From Kribbella soli (GTDB lineage Bacteria > Actinomycetota > Actinomycetes > Propionibacteriales > Kribbellaceae), in NCBI RefSeq assembly GCF_004331345.1, contig NZ_SJJZ01000002.1, positions 248,001 through 312,000 on the forward strand: DNA of 64,000 nucleotides. The letters run 5' to 3'. The position numbers and the translations under genes were made by a program. This document shows positions 8,481 to 17,407 of this stretch, one piece after another. Numbering within the stretch: position 1 is the stretch's first letter; each line of letters begins with the position of its first letter. The notes under the pieces are model-generated. The model was not told the origin of the DNA and did not search any database. It worked only from the letters and a program-made list of their open reading frames with translations.

Positions 8481-11176
8481 CCAAGGGCCAGTATGACCAC
8501 GAGCCTCCGGACGGCTATCCGGCGGAGTACGAGGCCGATGTCGTCCTGCGGGACGGCGCGACCGCTCACCTGCGGCCGATCACGCCGGACGATGCCGCGC
8601 TGCTGGTGGCGTTCTACGCGCGGGTGTCCGAACAGTCGAAGTATTACCGCTTCTTCGCCCCGTACCCGGAACTGTCCGACCGAGACGTGGCGAGGTTCAC
8701 GCAGGTCGACTACCACCAGCGGCTGGCGCTGATCGTCACGGTCGGTGACGAGATGATCGGCGTCGGACGCTACGAGGGCACCGGCCGGCACACGGCGGAA
8801 GTCGCGTTCCTGATCGAGGACGCGCACCAGGGCCGCGGACTCGGGCAGCTCCTGCTCGAGCACCTGGCGCAGGCGGCCCGGGAGAACGGCATCCACCGGT
8901 TCGTCGCCGAGGTGCTGCCGGACAACCGGAAGATGATCACGGTCTTCACCGAGGCCGGGTACAAGGTCGCCCGGGAGTTCGAGGACGGCGTGATCATGGT
9001 CGAGTTCGACATCGCGCCGACCGACACGTCGTTCGGGGTGATGCAGGCCCGCGAGCAGCGCTCCGAGGCGCTGTCGATCGCGCGGTTGCTGACCCCGTCG
9101 TCGGTCGCCGTGATCGGCGCGAGCCGCCGCGAGGGCACGATCGGCAACGCGCTGCTGCGCAACCTCCGCGACGGCGGTTTCCCCGGGCGGCTGTACGCCG
9201 TGAACACCGACACGAAAGCGCCCGAGATCGAGGGCGTCCCGGCGTACCCGACGATCCGGGAGGTCGAGGACACCGTCGACCTCGCGGTGGTCGCGGTCAA
9301 GGCGGACATGGTCGCCGACGTCGTGCTGGACTGCGCGGCGAAGGGTGTGCGCGGGCTGGTCGTGGTGTCGAGCGGGTTCGCGGAGATCGGTGACGAGGGG
9401 CGCAAGCGGCAGCGGTACCTGGTGGGTCTCGCGCGGTCCTACGGCATGCGGGTGATCGGGCCGAACGCGCTCGGTCTGATCAACACCGCGAGCGGCGTCT
9501 CGCTGAACGCGACGCTGTCACCGCTGATGCCGAGCAAGGGCCGGGTCGCGTTCTTCTGCCAGTCGGGTGCGCTCGGCGTACCGATCCTCGCCGACATGGT
9601 CGGGCGTGGTCTCGGGCTGTCGAGCTTCGTGTCGGCCGGCAACCGGGCGGATGTCTCGGGCAACGACTTGATGCAGTACTGGTACTCCGACGAGGCGACC
9701 GAGGTCGTCCTGCTGTACCTGGAGTCGCTCGGCAATCCGCGCAAGTTCAGCCGGGTGGCGCGACGGCTCGCCGGGCGGAAGCCGGTGATCGCGCTGAAGT
9801 CCGGGCGCGCCACCCAGGGCGTGCCGGTCGGACAGCTCGTCCGGCGCAGCCATTTGCCGCCGGAGAGCATCGAGTCGATGTTCCGGCAGAGCGGCCTGAT
9901 CCGCGTGGACACCACCGGCGAGCTGTTCGATGTCGCCCAGCTGCTCGCCCACCAGCCGTTGCCGAAGGGCCGCCGGGTCGCGATCGTCTCGAACTCGGAC
10001 GCGCTGACGTTGCTCGCCCTCGACACCATGGCCGGCTGCGGCCTCGACGTCGCGGGGGACCCGCGGAACCTGAGCGCCGACGCGACTCCGTCCGACTTCG
10101 GTCTCGCGCTGTCCGAGGTGTTCGCCGACGACAAGGTGCACTCGGTCGTCGTGATCTACACACCGCCGGTCCAGTCGAACGGCGGCGAGGTTGCGCAGGT
10201 GCTCGCCGCGGCCGCCGCGGGCTCGGACAAGCCGGTGGTGTCGACGTTCCTCGCGTCCCGGAGCGTGCCCGCCGAGTTGCAGGTCCCGGACGAAGACGGC
10301 GGCGCTGCGCGTGGCTCGATCCCGTCGTTCCTCAACCCGCAGTACGCCGTCGGCGCGCTGGCGAAGGCGACGCAGTACGCCGAGTGGCGGCGCCGGTCGG
10401 ACAGCCGGATCCCGGACCTGCCGGACATCGACACCGCCGGGGGAGAAGACTTCGTCGCGGAGTTCCTGCAGCGGCACCCATCAGGCGCGGACCTCGACGA
10501 GGCCGACCGGCAGCGGCTGCTGACCTTCTACGGGATCTCGGTGCTGCCGGCGTTCCCGGTGCTGTCCGCGGACGAGGCCGTCGACCGGGCCGCGGACCTC
10601 GGGTTCGAGGTGATCCTGAAGGCGACCGCAGAGCAGTGGCGGATGCGGCCGGACCTCGCCGACATCTGGCGGCACATCCACGACGAGGAAGACATGCGCG
10701 CGGCCTGGGCGGAGATGACGCACACGTTCGGGGTCGCGTCGGACCCGGGGCGGGCGCAGTTCGTCGTACAGAAGATGGCGCCGCCGGGCGTACCGGTGGT
10801 GATCTCGACGATCGAGGACGTGTCGTTCGGGCCGGTGGTGACGTTCGGGCTGTCCGGCGTCGCGACGGATCTGCTCGGCGACCGCTCGTACCGGATGCCG
10901 CCGCTCACCACCCGCGACGCGGCCGAGATGGTGCGCGAGGTGAAGGCCGCGCCGCTGCTGTACGGCTACCGCGGCTCGGACCCCGTGGACATCCCGGCGA
11001 TCGAGGACCTCCTGCACCGGGTGTCCCGCCTGACGCTCGACCTCGAGGAGGTCGTCCGCCTGGACCTCCGCTCGGTCCTGGTCGCCGCCCAGGGTGCGAC
11101 CGTCCTCGACACCAGGATCCGCATCGCCCCGAACGAGAAGCCCCGCCAGGACACCCCGGCCCGCCGACTCACCTGA
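8477..11176 (+). CDS. GNAT acetyltransferase fused to NDP-forming acyl-CoA synthetase (Pat-like)
   Basis: An 899-residue fusion. Residues about 25-190 are a GNAT acetyltransferase (acetyl-CoA loop in HQGRGLGQLLLEHLAQ). Then come a CoA-binding Rossmann domain (VIGASRREGTIGNALLRNL), succinyl-CoA-ligase-like domains (VRGLVVVSSGFAEIG, FCQSGALGVPIL) and a C-terminal ATP-grasp_5 domain (LGFEVILKATAEQW, VVQKMAPPGVPVVI). Relatives are actinobacterial protein lysine acetyltransferases that acetylate acyl-CoA synthetases; this would fit the acyl-CoA synthetases at 5.6 and 59.3 kb. I chose ATG 8477 because a GGGAGG site lies just before it; an in-frame upstream extension from 8396 is low-complexity and runs through an inverted repeat. 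Confidence 0.9.
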   Translation: MTKGQYDHEPPDGYPAEYEADVVLRDGATAHLRPITPDDAALLVAFYARVSEQSKYYRFFAPYPELSDRDVARFTQVDYHQRLALIVTVGDEMIGVGRYEGTGRHTAEVAFLIEDAHQGRGLGQLLLEHLAQAARENGIHRFVAEVLPDNRKMITVFTEAGYKVAREFEDGVIMVEFDIAPTDTSFGVMQAREQRSEALSIARLLTPSSVAVIGASRREGTIGNALLRNLRDGGFPGRLYAVNTDTKAPEIEGVPAYPTIREVEDTVDLAVVAVKADMVADVVLDCAAKGVRGLVVVSSGFAEIGDEGRKRQRYLVGLARSYGMRVIGPNALGLINTASGVSLNATLSPLMPSKGRVAFFCQSGALGVPILADMVGRGLGLSSFVSAGNRADVSGNDLMQYWYSDEATEVVLLYLESLGNPRKFSRVARRLAGRKPVIALKSGRATQGVPVGQLVRRSHLPPESIESMFRQSGLIRVDTTGELFDVAQLLAHQPLPKGRRVAIVSNSDALTLLALDTMAGCGLDVAGDPRNLSADATPSDFGLALSEVFADDKVHSVVVIYTPPVQSNGGEVAQVLAAAAAGSDKPVVSTFLASRSVPAELQVPDEDGGAARGSIPSFLNPQYAVGALAKATQYAEWRRRSDSRIPDLPDIDTAGGEDFVAEFLQRHPSGADLDEADRQRLLTFYGISVLPAFPVLSADEAVDRAADLGFEVILKATAEQWRMRPDLADIWRHIHDEEDMRAAWAEMTHTFGVASDPGRAQFVVQKMAPPGVPVVISTIEDVSFGPVVTFGLSGVATDLLGDRSYRMPPLTTRDAAEMVREVKAAPLLYGYRGSDPVDIPAIEDLLHRVSRLTLDLEEVVRLDLRSVLVAAQGATVLDTRIRIAPNEKPRQDTPARRLT

Positions 11177-11521
11177 CCCCGTCGTCAGGACCCACCACGA
11201 CCCACTGTTCGTCGGTCCCAGGCGCGGCGGCCTGGCTCGCTTTGGCGGAGGGTTTCCAGCAAATCAGTGGAGGGTTTCTGGCGCTATCGCAGGAAAAACC
11301 CTCCTACCAACCACCATCAACGTCAGGTCGCAGCCCATCAGAACTTCGCTCACCGCCCGCACTCACCTGTAGGTGCAGTCCGTCAACAGCTGCAGGTCGA
11401 CAGTACGTATATGTCTACTACCCGTCACCGCGCACCGGGTCGCAGACCGAATCGCCCGACAGTGGACGTATACGTACTGTCGCCCTGCAAAACCTAGGCT
11501 CAGCCGAGGAGAGCGACCCGC
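11177..11521. other. 345-bp convergent intergenic region with hairpins
   Basis: No gene is seen here between two converging genes. GGAGGGTTT occurs twice (11247-11255 and 11269-11277) and its complement once (11296-11304), giving two mutually exclusive 9-bp stems that could end transcription. Further on is a separate long inverted repeat (see 11398-11482). The remainder shows no protein or RNA gene that I can support. Confidence 0.6.
11398..11482. repeat. Long inverted repeat with 14-bp perfect arms
   Basis: CGACAGTACGTATA at 11398-11411 is exactly complementary to TATACGTACTGTCG at 11469-11482; imperfect pairing continues a few bases inward, and the loop of about 57 nt is GC-rich. It could form a stable stem in RNA from either strand and lies just before the stop of the minus-strand DUF2087 gene. 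Role unknown: terminator, small RNA or remnant of a mobile repeat. Confidence 0.6.
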
Positions 11522-12034
11522 TTATCGCGTGCGTGTGTAGATGCTGTTTTCGCGGTTGAGAAGCTTGGCGTCGACGAGGCCTCGGCGGAGGGCGGCGTGG
11601 TCGGGGTGCCAGCGGTTGAGGAGCTCGTTGACCTCGGCTTCGGGGTACGGGCGACCTACCTCGAAGCTCTGCACGATGTACTCGAGGACGATCTGGTACT
11701 TGTCCGGGAACGTCGGGAAGTGGGTCAGCCGTCCGTCGCGGACGAACGACTTCAGCACGTTGTCGCGCGCCGGATCGGCATCCAGCGGAACCCGCTCCGG
11801 CCGGCTCTCCCGTACGGCGTCCTTGAACGCGCCCTCGTCAGCCGTGAACCCGTCCCGGTCCGCCGTGATCAGCCCGCCCTTGGTCAGCCGCTGCAGCGCC
11901 TTCACCACGACCGGCTCGGGGAGTCCGGTGCTCCCGGCAACCTGCCCGGGAGTGGAGGCGCCGAGGACGATGGCGGAGTACGTCCGCAACCTCGACGGTT
12001 CGGCCAGCAGACCACAGAGCTGATCGGTGTTCAT
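11522..12034 (-). CDS. ArsR-like winged helix plus DUF2087 regulator
   Basis: A 170-residue protein. Residues 1-75 resemble an ArsR/MarR-like winged helix (LLAEPSRLRTYSAIVLG, then PEPVVVKALQRLTKGGLI), and the C-terminal part is DUF2087 (LTHFPTFPDKYQIVLEYIV, then YPEAEVNELLNRWHPDHAALRRGLVDAK). Proteins of this build are predicted transcription regulators in actinobacteria. Start ATG (complement 12032-12034) gives MNTDQLCGLLAEPSR; the frame upstream crosses the promoter region of the divergent peptidase gene and is unlikely to be translated. Target genes are unknown. Confidence 0.85.
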   Translation of the reverse strand: MNTDQLCGLLAEPSRLRTYSAIVLGASTPGQVAGSTGLPEPVVVKALQRLTKGGLITADRDGFTADEGAFKDAVRESRPERVPLDADPARDNVLKSFVRDGRLTHFPTFPDKYQIVLEYIVQSFEVGRPYPEAEVNELLNRWHPDHAALRRGLVDAKLLNRENSIYTRTR

Positions 12035-12089
12035 GTCTTTCACGCTAACGCTCACCGCAACCCGATATCGGCATGAAAAGATCGGGCGC

Positions 12090-13139
12090 ATGCAGCCCGG
12101 ACCGCAGAACGCGATCACCGATGTCCCTGGAGTCCTGGTCGGTCAGGTCGAACGCGTCGACCCGCCGTACCTGACCGGCACGACGGTGGTGCACGTGCCG
12201 GGAACGGCCGTCGCCGGGGTCGATGTCCGCGGTGGCGCACCCGGCACCCGCGAGACCGACCTGCTCGCACCGGTGAACTCGAACGGCGGCGTGAACGCGA
12301 TCGTCCTGACCGGCGGCAGCGCGTTCGGGCTCGACACGGCCGGCAGTGTGATGCGCTGGCTGGAGGAGCGCGGCGAGGGCGTCCGCGTCGGCCAGGGCGA
12401 GTACGACGTGGTGCCGATCGTCCCGGCCGCGGTGATCTTCGACCTCGCCCGCGGCGGCGACTTCAAGGCCCGGCCCGAGCCGTCCTGGGGAGCGGACGCG
12501 ATCGCCGCCGCCACCGACGGTCCGGTTGCCCTGGGCAACCATGGCGCCGGGACCGGCGCCCGGGCCCGTTCGCTGAAGGGCGGCGTCGGCTCGGCGAGCG
12601 TCCGGCTCGACGACGGTACGACGGTCGGCGCACTGGTGATCGTGAACGCGGCCGGCTCCACGGTCGATGCCGACGGCAACCTGTACGGCGCCCGTCTCGG
12701 ACTCGGCGACGAGTTCGCGCACCTGCGGACCCCGGTCGAGCCGCCGCCTCCCGCCGCGCCGGGACGCAACCTCATCCCGGGCCCGTCGATGAACACGGTC
12801 ATCGCGATCGTGGCCACCGACGTACCGCTGGACAAGGCCGCGACCCACCGGATGGCGATGATCGCGCACGACGGGCTGGCGCGGGCGATCGACCCGATCC
12901 ACACCCTCGTCGACGGCGACAGCATCTTCGCGCTCTCGACCCAGACGTCGGACGAGCCGCGGCTGAGCGTGACCGACCCGACCGCGCTCGGCCAGCTGGA
13001 GACCGTGTACGCCGCCGGCGCGCGGACGCTGTCGCGGGCGATCGTGCACGCGATGCTGAACGCCGAGTCGGTGCAGACCCCGGCCGGGACGATCCCCAGC
13101 TACCGCGACGCCTATCCGTCGGCGTTTCCTACTGATTGA
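12090..13139 (+). CDS. P1 family peptidase (DmpA / endo-type amidase, N-terminal nucleophile fold)
   Basis: A 349-residue enzyme of the S58/DmpA family. It starts MQPGPQNAITDVPGVLVGQV, the usual family opening, and contains GGSAFGLDTAGSVMRWLEE, NHGAGTGAR and the conserved NLIPGPSMNTVIAIVATDV. The self-cleaving Ser or Thr nucleophile should be in or near KGGVGSASVRLDDGT or the later GPSMNT block; I cannot settle which by eye. Homologs cleave N-terminal residues of peptides or amide bonds such as nylon oligomers. Transcribed divergently from the DUF2087 regulator with a 55-bp gap, which hints at control by it. Confidence 0.88.
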   Translation: MQPGPQNAITDVPGVLVGQVERVDPPYLTGTTVVHVPGTAVAGVDVRGGAPGTRETDLLAPVNSNGGVNAIVLTGGSAFGLDTAGSVMRWLEERGEGVRVGQGEYDVVPIVPAAVIFDLARGGDFKARPEPSWGADAIAAATDGPVALGNHGAGTGARARSLKGGVGSASVRLDDGTTVGALVIVNAAGSTVDADGNLYGARLGLGDEFAHLRTPVEPPPPAAPGRNLIPGPSMNTVIAIVATDVPLDKAATHRMAMIAHDGLARAIDPIHTLVDGDSIFALSTQTSDEPRLSVTDPTALGQLETVYAAGARTLSRAIVHAMLNAESVQTPAGTIPSYRDAYPSAFPTD

Positions 13140-13159
13140 CGTACGACTTGGGTCGTACG
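13140..13159. promoter_or_regulatory. Perfect 8-4-8 dyad upstream of the second ABC exporter
   Basis: CGTACGAC-TTGG-GTCGTACG forms a perfect 20-bp dyad immediately after the peptidase stop and about 90 bases before the ABC ATPase start. A TTGAC element precedes it (13136-13140). It looks like an operator for a dimeric repressor or a small terminator for the peptidase gene. No regulator gene is adjacent. Confidence 0.45.
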
Positions 13160-13246
13160 CCGTACTGTCGAAAGGCACCGGAATGCGACCGCAAGACCCG
13201 TCTGCGGGCCGACGATCGCGGGCGGGGATCGCGACAGGCTCTGGGC

Positions 13247-13948
13247 ATGAACTTTCAGAGTCCCCAGTCGCAGGTTGTGTTGAGCGGGCACGGCCTGGTC
13301 AAGCACTACGGCAGCGTGGTCGGCTTGGCCGGAGTGGACGTCGCCGTCCGGTCCGGCGAAGCGCTCGCGGTCATGGGCCCGAGTGGCAACGGCAAGACCA
13401 CCCTGCTGCACGTGCTCGCCGGCATCCTCACGCCGGACCAGGGCGAGGTGTGGCTGGGCAGTGAACGTGTCGACCAGCTGAACGACGCCGCCCGGACGGT
13501 GCTGCGCCGTCGCCGTCTCGGCTTCGTGTTCCAGGACAACCAGCTGCTCGCCGAACTGCCCGCGGACGAGAACGTCGCCCTGCCGCTGATGGTGGACGGT
13601 CTGAGCCGGCGCGAGGCGATCGGACGGGCGCGGGCGACGCTCGCCCAGGTCGGGCTGGCCGCTGAGGTCGGTCGTCGACCGGGTGAGTTGTCCGGCGGTC
13701 AGGCGCAGCGGGTGGCCATCGCGCGCGCACTGGTCGGCGAGCCGCAGGTGGTGTTCGCCGACGAACCAACCGGTGCATTGGACGCCGCCACCGGCTCACA
13801 GGTCATCGACCTGCTCGTAGGCGCCGCGACCTACCGCGGCGCCGCAGTAGTCGTCGTCACCCACGACAACGCCGTAGCGGCCCGTTGCCACCGAGCCCTC
13901 CACATCGTCGACGGACGAGTCAGCGATGCCATGGGAGCCGTGCGATGA
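13247..13948 (+). CDS. ABC transporter ATP-binding protein (MacB/LolD type)
   Basis: A 233-residue ATPase with Walker A GPSGNGKTT, Q-loop FVFQDNQLLAELPADENVALP, signature LSGGQAQR, Walker B VVFADEPTGALD and the switch His in VVVTHDN. It begins MNFQSPQSQVVLSGHGLV; the open frame further upstream is unsupported. Its TGA overlaps the ATG of the downstream permease (ATGA), so the two subunits are coupled. This is a second exporter of the same class as the one at the window's left edge, without a two-component system beside it. Confidence 0.93.
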   Translation: MNFQSPQSQVVLSGHGLVKHYGSVVGLAGVDVAVRSGEALAVMGPSGNGKTTLLHVLAGILTPDQGEVWLGSERVDQLNDAARTVLRRRRLGFVFQDNQLLAELPADENVALPLMVDGLSRREAIGRARATLAQVGLAAEVGRRPGELSGGQAQRVAIARALVGEPQVVFADEPTGALDAATGSQVIDLLVGAATYRGAAVVVVTHDNAVAARCHRALHIVDGRVSDAMGAVR

Positions 13949-15603
13949 ATCCGATGACTGAGCTCGGCCTGCGGTTTGTACGACGGCCAGGGCCGGGCGG
14001 GCGTGCTGCGAACCTGGCGGCGTTCGGCGCGACTGCGGTGGTCGCGCTCTTGGTCACGTTTCTCATTGCCGGCTCGCTCGGCTTGTCGCAACGATCCGAA
14101 CGGATCGGGTGGCGGAGTGCGGACAAGGCTGACCCGGCGACCGCGATCGGCTCGCTGAACCTGGACGACGACCAGCGCGTCGACGGCCACCGCCTCAGCG
14201 TTCTCGACCTCGCGGTCCTCCGCCCCAACGAGGTCGCGCCACCGCCCGGCTTCGACCACACACCCAAGCCCGGCGAGGTCTTCGTCTCGCCTGAGGTCGC
14301 CAAACGCTGGTCCAGCCTCAGCAAGCAGTACGGCCATGACGGTATGGACAAGCCGACCGGTGTGATCAGTGACAAGGGCCTCTCGTCGCCAGAAGAGTTC
14401 ATCATCATCCGCGGCGTCCAGACGATCACTGCCGACCAGCACCCGCAGTACGTCAGCAGCTGGAACGAGAACGTCTGGGACAGCCGCATGCTCGGTCTGC
14501 TGATCGCGGTGGCGTTCGGCATCATCCTGGTGTTGTTCCCGATCCTGAGTCTCGTCGGACAGGCCGCTGGTGTCGCAGCCAAGCGTCGCGAGCACCGACT
14601 GGCCGCACTGCGTCTCGCCGGCGCCACCCGGACCCAGGTGCTCTGGTTGAGCGCAGTAGAACAAGCCGTGCTCGCTGCGGCAGGTGCAGTCGTCGGTCTG
14701 GTCGGCTACACCGTTCTGAGTCCCCTGATTGCGCAGATCCCACTCGGTGGCGGACGCTGGTACGTCGGTGACATCACAGTGCAGTGGTGGACAGTCCTCG
14801 TCGTGCTGGTCGCCGTACCCGTTCTGTCCGTCATCAGTGCGCTCATCGGCCTCGGACGCGTCAGCATCACCCCGCTGGGCGTCGTACGCGGCCAAACGCG
14901 CAAGGGCCTCAGCGTGCTGCGCATCGGGTTGCTGGTCATCGGTCCGGTCATGCTGGCGTACTACGGGATGCGGGGAGCCGTGCTGCCGTTGCTGATCGCG
15001 GTCGGCTTCGCGGCACTCGCCGTACGCGTGGTCGGACCGTGGGCGGTGCAGTTGGTGGGTAAGGCGATGGCGAAGGCAGCAAACGGACCTGTGACGTTGC
15101 TGGCCGGTCGACGCCTGGTAGACGACCCAAAGGCTGCGTTCCGACCCGTGGCCGCTCTAGTGCTGTCTGGCTTCGTCACTGGCTTCATCTCGGTGTTCAT
15201 GCCCTCTGGCGAAGACGACCCGACCTTCAACGACATGCGGATCGGTGTCGCATTGCTGCTCTCGTTGGTCTTCCTGACCGTGGCTGCCTCAACCGCAGCG
15301 GGAGCAGTGGGTACGGCGCTGGACCAGGCAGCTCCTGCACGGGCGCTACGGCGGTCCGGAGTACCGCTGTCGGTGATCGAGCGAGCGGCTCGAGTCGCCG
15401 CCGTCGTACCGGTCGTCGCTGTCGGCCTGCCCGTCGTGGGGTTCGGCGCGCTGTGCGGGCTGGCGTTGAGCGGCGGCAAGATCGCTACTGAGGGCAGCTC
15501 CGGCGTACTGCTGCTGCTCGGGCAGGTCGTCGCGGGGCTCGCCCTGGTCACCGTCGCAGGCGCTGCCGGTGCACCGGTCCTGCGGAAGGCAAGTGCGAAC
15601 TGA
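13945..15603 (+). CDS. FtsX-like ABC transporter permease
   Basis: A 552-residue membrane subunit with about eight to ten hydrophobic segments: one at 30-50, a long extracytoplasmic region (about 55-190), a cluster at 195-320, and another cluster in the C-terminal half. The motif KRREHRLAALRLAGATRTQVLWL is the cytoplasmic FtsX-like segment that contacts the ATPase. Two FtsX domains appear to be present in one chain, as is usual for bitopic exporters of this class. Start is fixed by the ATGA overlap with the ATPase gene. Confidence 0.88.
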   Translation: MNPMTELGLRFVRRPGPGGRAANLAAFGATAVVALLVTFLIAGSLGLSQRSERIGWRSADKADPATAIGSLNLDDDQRVDGHRLSVLDLAVLRPNEVAPPPGFDHTPKPGEVFVSPEVAKRWSSLSKQYGHDGMDKPTGVISDKGLSSPEEFIIIRGVQTITADQHPQYVSSWNENVWDSRMLGLLIAVAFGIILVLFPILSLVGQAAGVAAKRREHRLAALRLAGATRTQVLWLSAVEQAVLAAAGAVVGLVGYTVLSPLIAQIPLGGGRWYVGDITVQWWTVLVVLVAVPVLSVISALIGLGRVSITPLGVVRGQTRKGLSVLRIGLLVIGPVMLAYYGMRGAVLPLLIAVGFAALAVRVVGPWAVQLVGKAMAKAANGPVTLLAGRRLVDDPKAAFRPVAALVLSGFVTGFISVFMPSGEDDPTFNDMRIGVALLLSLVFLTVAASTAAGAVGTALDQAAPARALRRSGVPLSVIERAARVAAVVPVVAVGLPVVGFGALCGLALSGGKIATEGSSGVLLLLGQVVAGLALVTVAGAAGAPVLRKASAN

Positions 15604-15660
15604 TCGCGGTTGTCCACAAGGGTGAAACGCTCCGGGGCGCGATCGTGCGAGGATGAGGGC

Positions 15661-16275
15661 ATGCGTGACCTGAATACTCCGGAGCTCGCGGACACGTCGG
15701 CGGACCTGCGCGACGCGATCGATCGGTGCGGCTATTACCCCGACGTGGTGACCGACTCGCTCGAGGTGGCGGTCGCCGGCGAACCGATCCGGGCCTATGT
15801 GCTGCAGCACGAGCCGACGTTCGACCGCGACGAGGTCCGGCGGCACATCACGATCCTGGCGCTCACCCCGACCCGGCTGATCGTCGGCCACACCGACGAG
15901 CACGCTGCCGACGAACTGATCCGCGCGCCGTACGCGTCCACCTCGACCGAGGCGATCCCGCTGCAGCGGGTGAACGCCGTCGTCGTGAACCGCGTCGTAC
16001 CGAACCCGGCGGGCTATGCCACCGGCAAGGCCGACCCGGCGGTGGCGGGCAGCGGTGAGGTGGTGCTGACCATCGGCTGGGGCATGGTGAACCGGATCGA
16101 TCTCGAGCCGGCCGTGTGCGCGGACCCGAACTGCGAGGCCGACCACGGCTACACCGGCTCGGTCGCGGCCGACGACATCTCGCTGCGGATCAGCGCCGCG
16201 GCCGACGGTCCGGCCGGGATCCAGCAGGTGCTCGAGTTCGCGAAGGCACTCTCGTTCGCGACCACCAGCAGGTAG
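15661..16275 (+). CDS. DUF5998 family protein
   Basis: A 204-residue cytosolic protein beginning MRDLNTPELADTSADLRDAI. Blocks such as RHITILALTPTRLIVGHTDEH, TSTEAIPLQRVNAVVVNRVV and GMVNRIDLEPA resemble the actinobacterial DUF5998 family, whose function is unknown. The start ATG follows a GAGGATGAGGGC ribosome-binding stretch. It lies four bases upstream of the alkaline-phosphatase-fold gene, an association I believe is widely conserved in actinomycetes. Confidence 0.8.
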   Translation: MRDLNTPELADTSADLRDAIDRCGYYPDVVTDSLEVAVAGEPIRAYVLQHEPTFDRDEVRRHITILALTPTRLIVGHTDEHAADELIRAPYASTSTEAIPLQRVNAVVVNRVVPNPAGYATGKADPAVAGSGEVVLTIGWGMVNRIDLEPAVCADPNCEADHGYTGSVAADDISLRISAAADGPAGIQQVLEFAKALSFATTSR

Positions 16276-16279
16276 CGCC

Positions 16280-17407
16280 GTGATCCAGCCGGTTTCGCCG
16301 CAGTACGGCGGCGGCGCGCTCGCGGACGTGCTGCCGTCGGTGGCCGGCGCGCTGTCGGTGCCGGGGGAGACCAACCTCCTCGGCCTGCCACCCGCCTCCC
16401 GGTATGCCGTCCTCCTGCTGGACGGACTCGGCTGGAGGCTCCTGCAGCGGTACGGCGACGCCGCGCCGTACATGTCGTCGCTGATTCCGAAGAGCCGCAG
16501 CCTGACCGCAGGAGTGCCGTCGACGACTGCTGTCAGCCTCACGAGCCTCGGCACGGGTCTGCCGCCGGGTGCGCACGGCATCGTCGGCTACACGTCGATC
16601 GTCCCGGAAACCGGCGCCCTGCTGAACGCGCTGTCCTGGGACGCGCCGGTCGACCCGCGACGCTGGCAGCCGCACGGGACCGTTTTCGATCGGGTAGCGG
16701 CGGCCGGCGTTGCCACGCGCAACGTGAGCAAGGCGCGGTTCGACACGTCAGGGCTGACAGCGGCCGCGTTCCGGGGGAGCGCACACCGCGGTGCCGACAC
16801 TGTCGAAGACCGTCTGGACGCGACCCGTTTCGCGAGTCGGGAAGGGCAGTCGTCGCTGGTCTACGTGTACGACTCGCAGCTCGACTACATCGGCCACCAG
16901 CAGGGCTGCGACTCGTGGCAGTGGCAGAAGGAACTGGGTGCAGCCGACACGTTCGCCCAACAGGTCCGGTCGGCGCTGCCGCGTGACGCCGTACTGCTCG
17001 TTGTCGCCGACCACGGCATGATCGACGTCGCCCCCGAGCACCGCGTGGACCTGGACGCCGAGCCCGCGCTGACCGAGGGCCTGACCCTCATCGGTGGGGA
17101 GTCGCGTTTCCGTCACCTGTACTGCGTTCCCGGCGCGGAGGCCGACGTACTCGCCGTCTACAAGGAACGGCTGGGCGAGAAAGCCCTGGTCCTGTCACGC
17201 TCCGAGGCGATCGGGCGCGGCTGGTTCGGTTCGGTTGTCGAGGACCGAGTGGCACCGCGACTCGGGGACGTCATCGTTGCGGCGCTCGGCCCGGTCGCGC
17301 TGGTCGCCAGCCGCCGCCACGCACAGGAGGCGGACCTGATCGGCCTGCACGGCTCGTTGACTCCGGACGAGATGGAGATCCCGCTGCTCGTCGACGCGGG
17401 GTACTAG
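16280..17407 (+). CDS. Alkaline phosphatase superfamily protein / nucleotide pyrophosphatase
   Basis: A 375-residue metal-dependent phosphodiesterase-fold enzyme. The first metal ligand is in VLLLDGLGW. The nucleophile Thr is in GVPSTTAVSLTSLGTG, and further ligands are in YDSQLDYIGHQQG and VVADHGMIDVAPEHR. Family members hydrolyse nucleotide pyrophosphates or phosphonates. GTG start at 16280 follows the DUF5998 stop by four bases. Its stop overlaps the stop of the convergent subtilase gene by four bases. Confidence 0.87.
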   Translation: MIQPVSPQYGGGALADVLPSVAGALSVPGETNLLGLPPASRYAVLLLDGLGWRLLQRYGDAAPYMSSLIPKSRSLTAGVPSTTAVSLTSLGTGLPPGAHGIVGYTSIVPETGALLNALSWDAPVDPRRWQPHGTVFDRVAAAGVATRNVSKARFDTSGLTAAAFRGSAHRGADTVEDRLDATRFASREGQSSLVYVYDSQLDYIGHQQGCDSWQWQKELGAADTFAQQVRSALPRDAVLLVVADHGMIDVAPEHRVDLDAEPALTEGLTLIGGESRFRHLYCVPGAEADVLAVYKERLGEKALVLSRSEAIGRGWFGSVVEDRVAPRLGDVIVAALGPVALVASRRHAQEADLIGLHGSLTPDEMEIPLLVDAGY

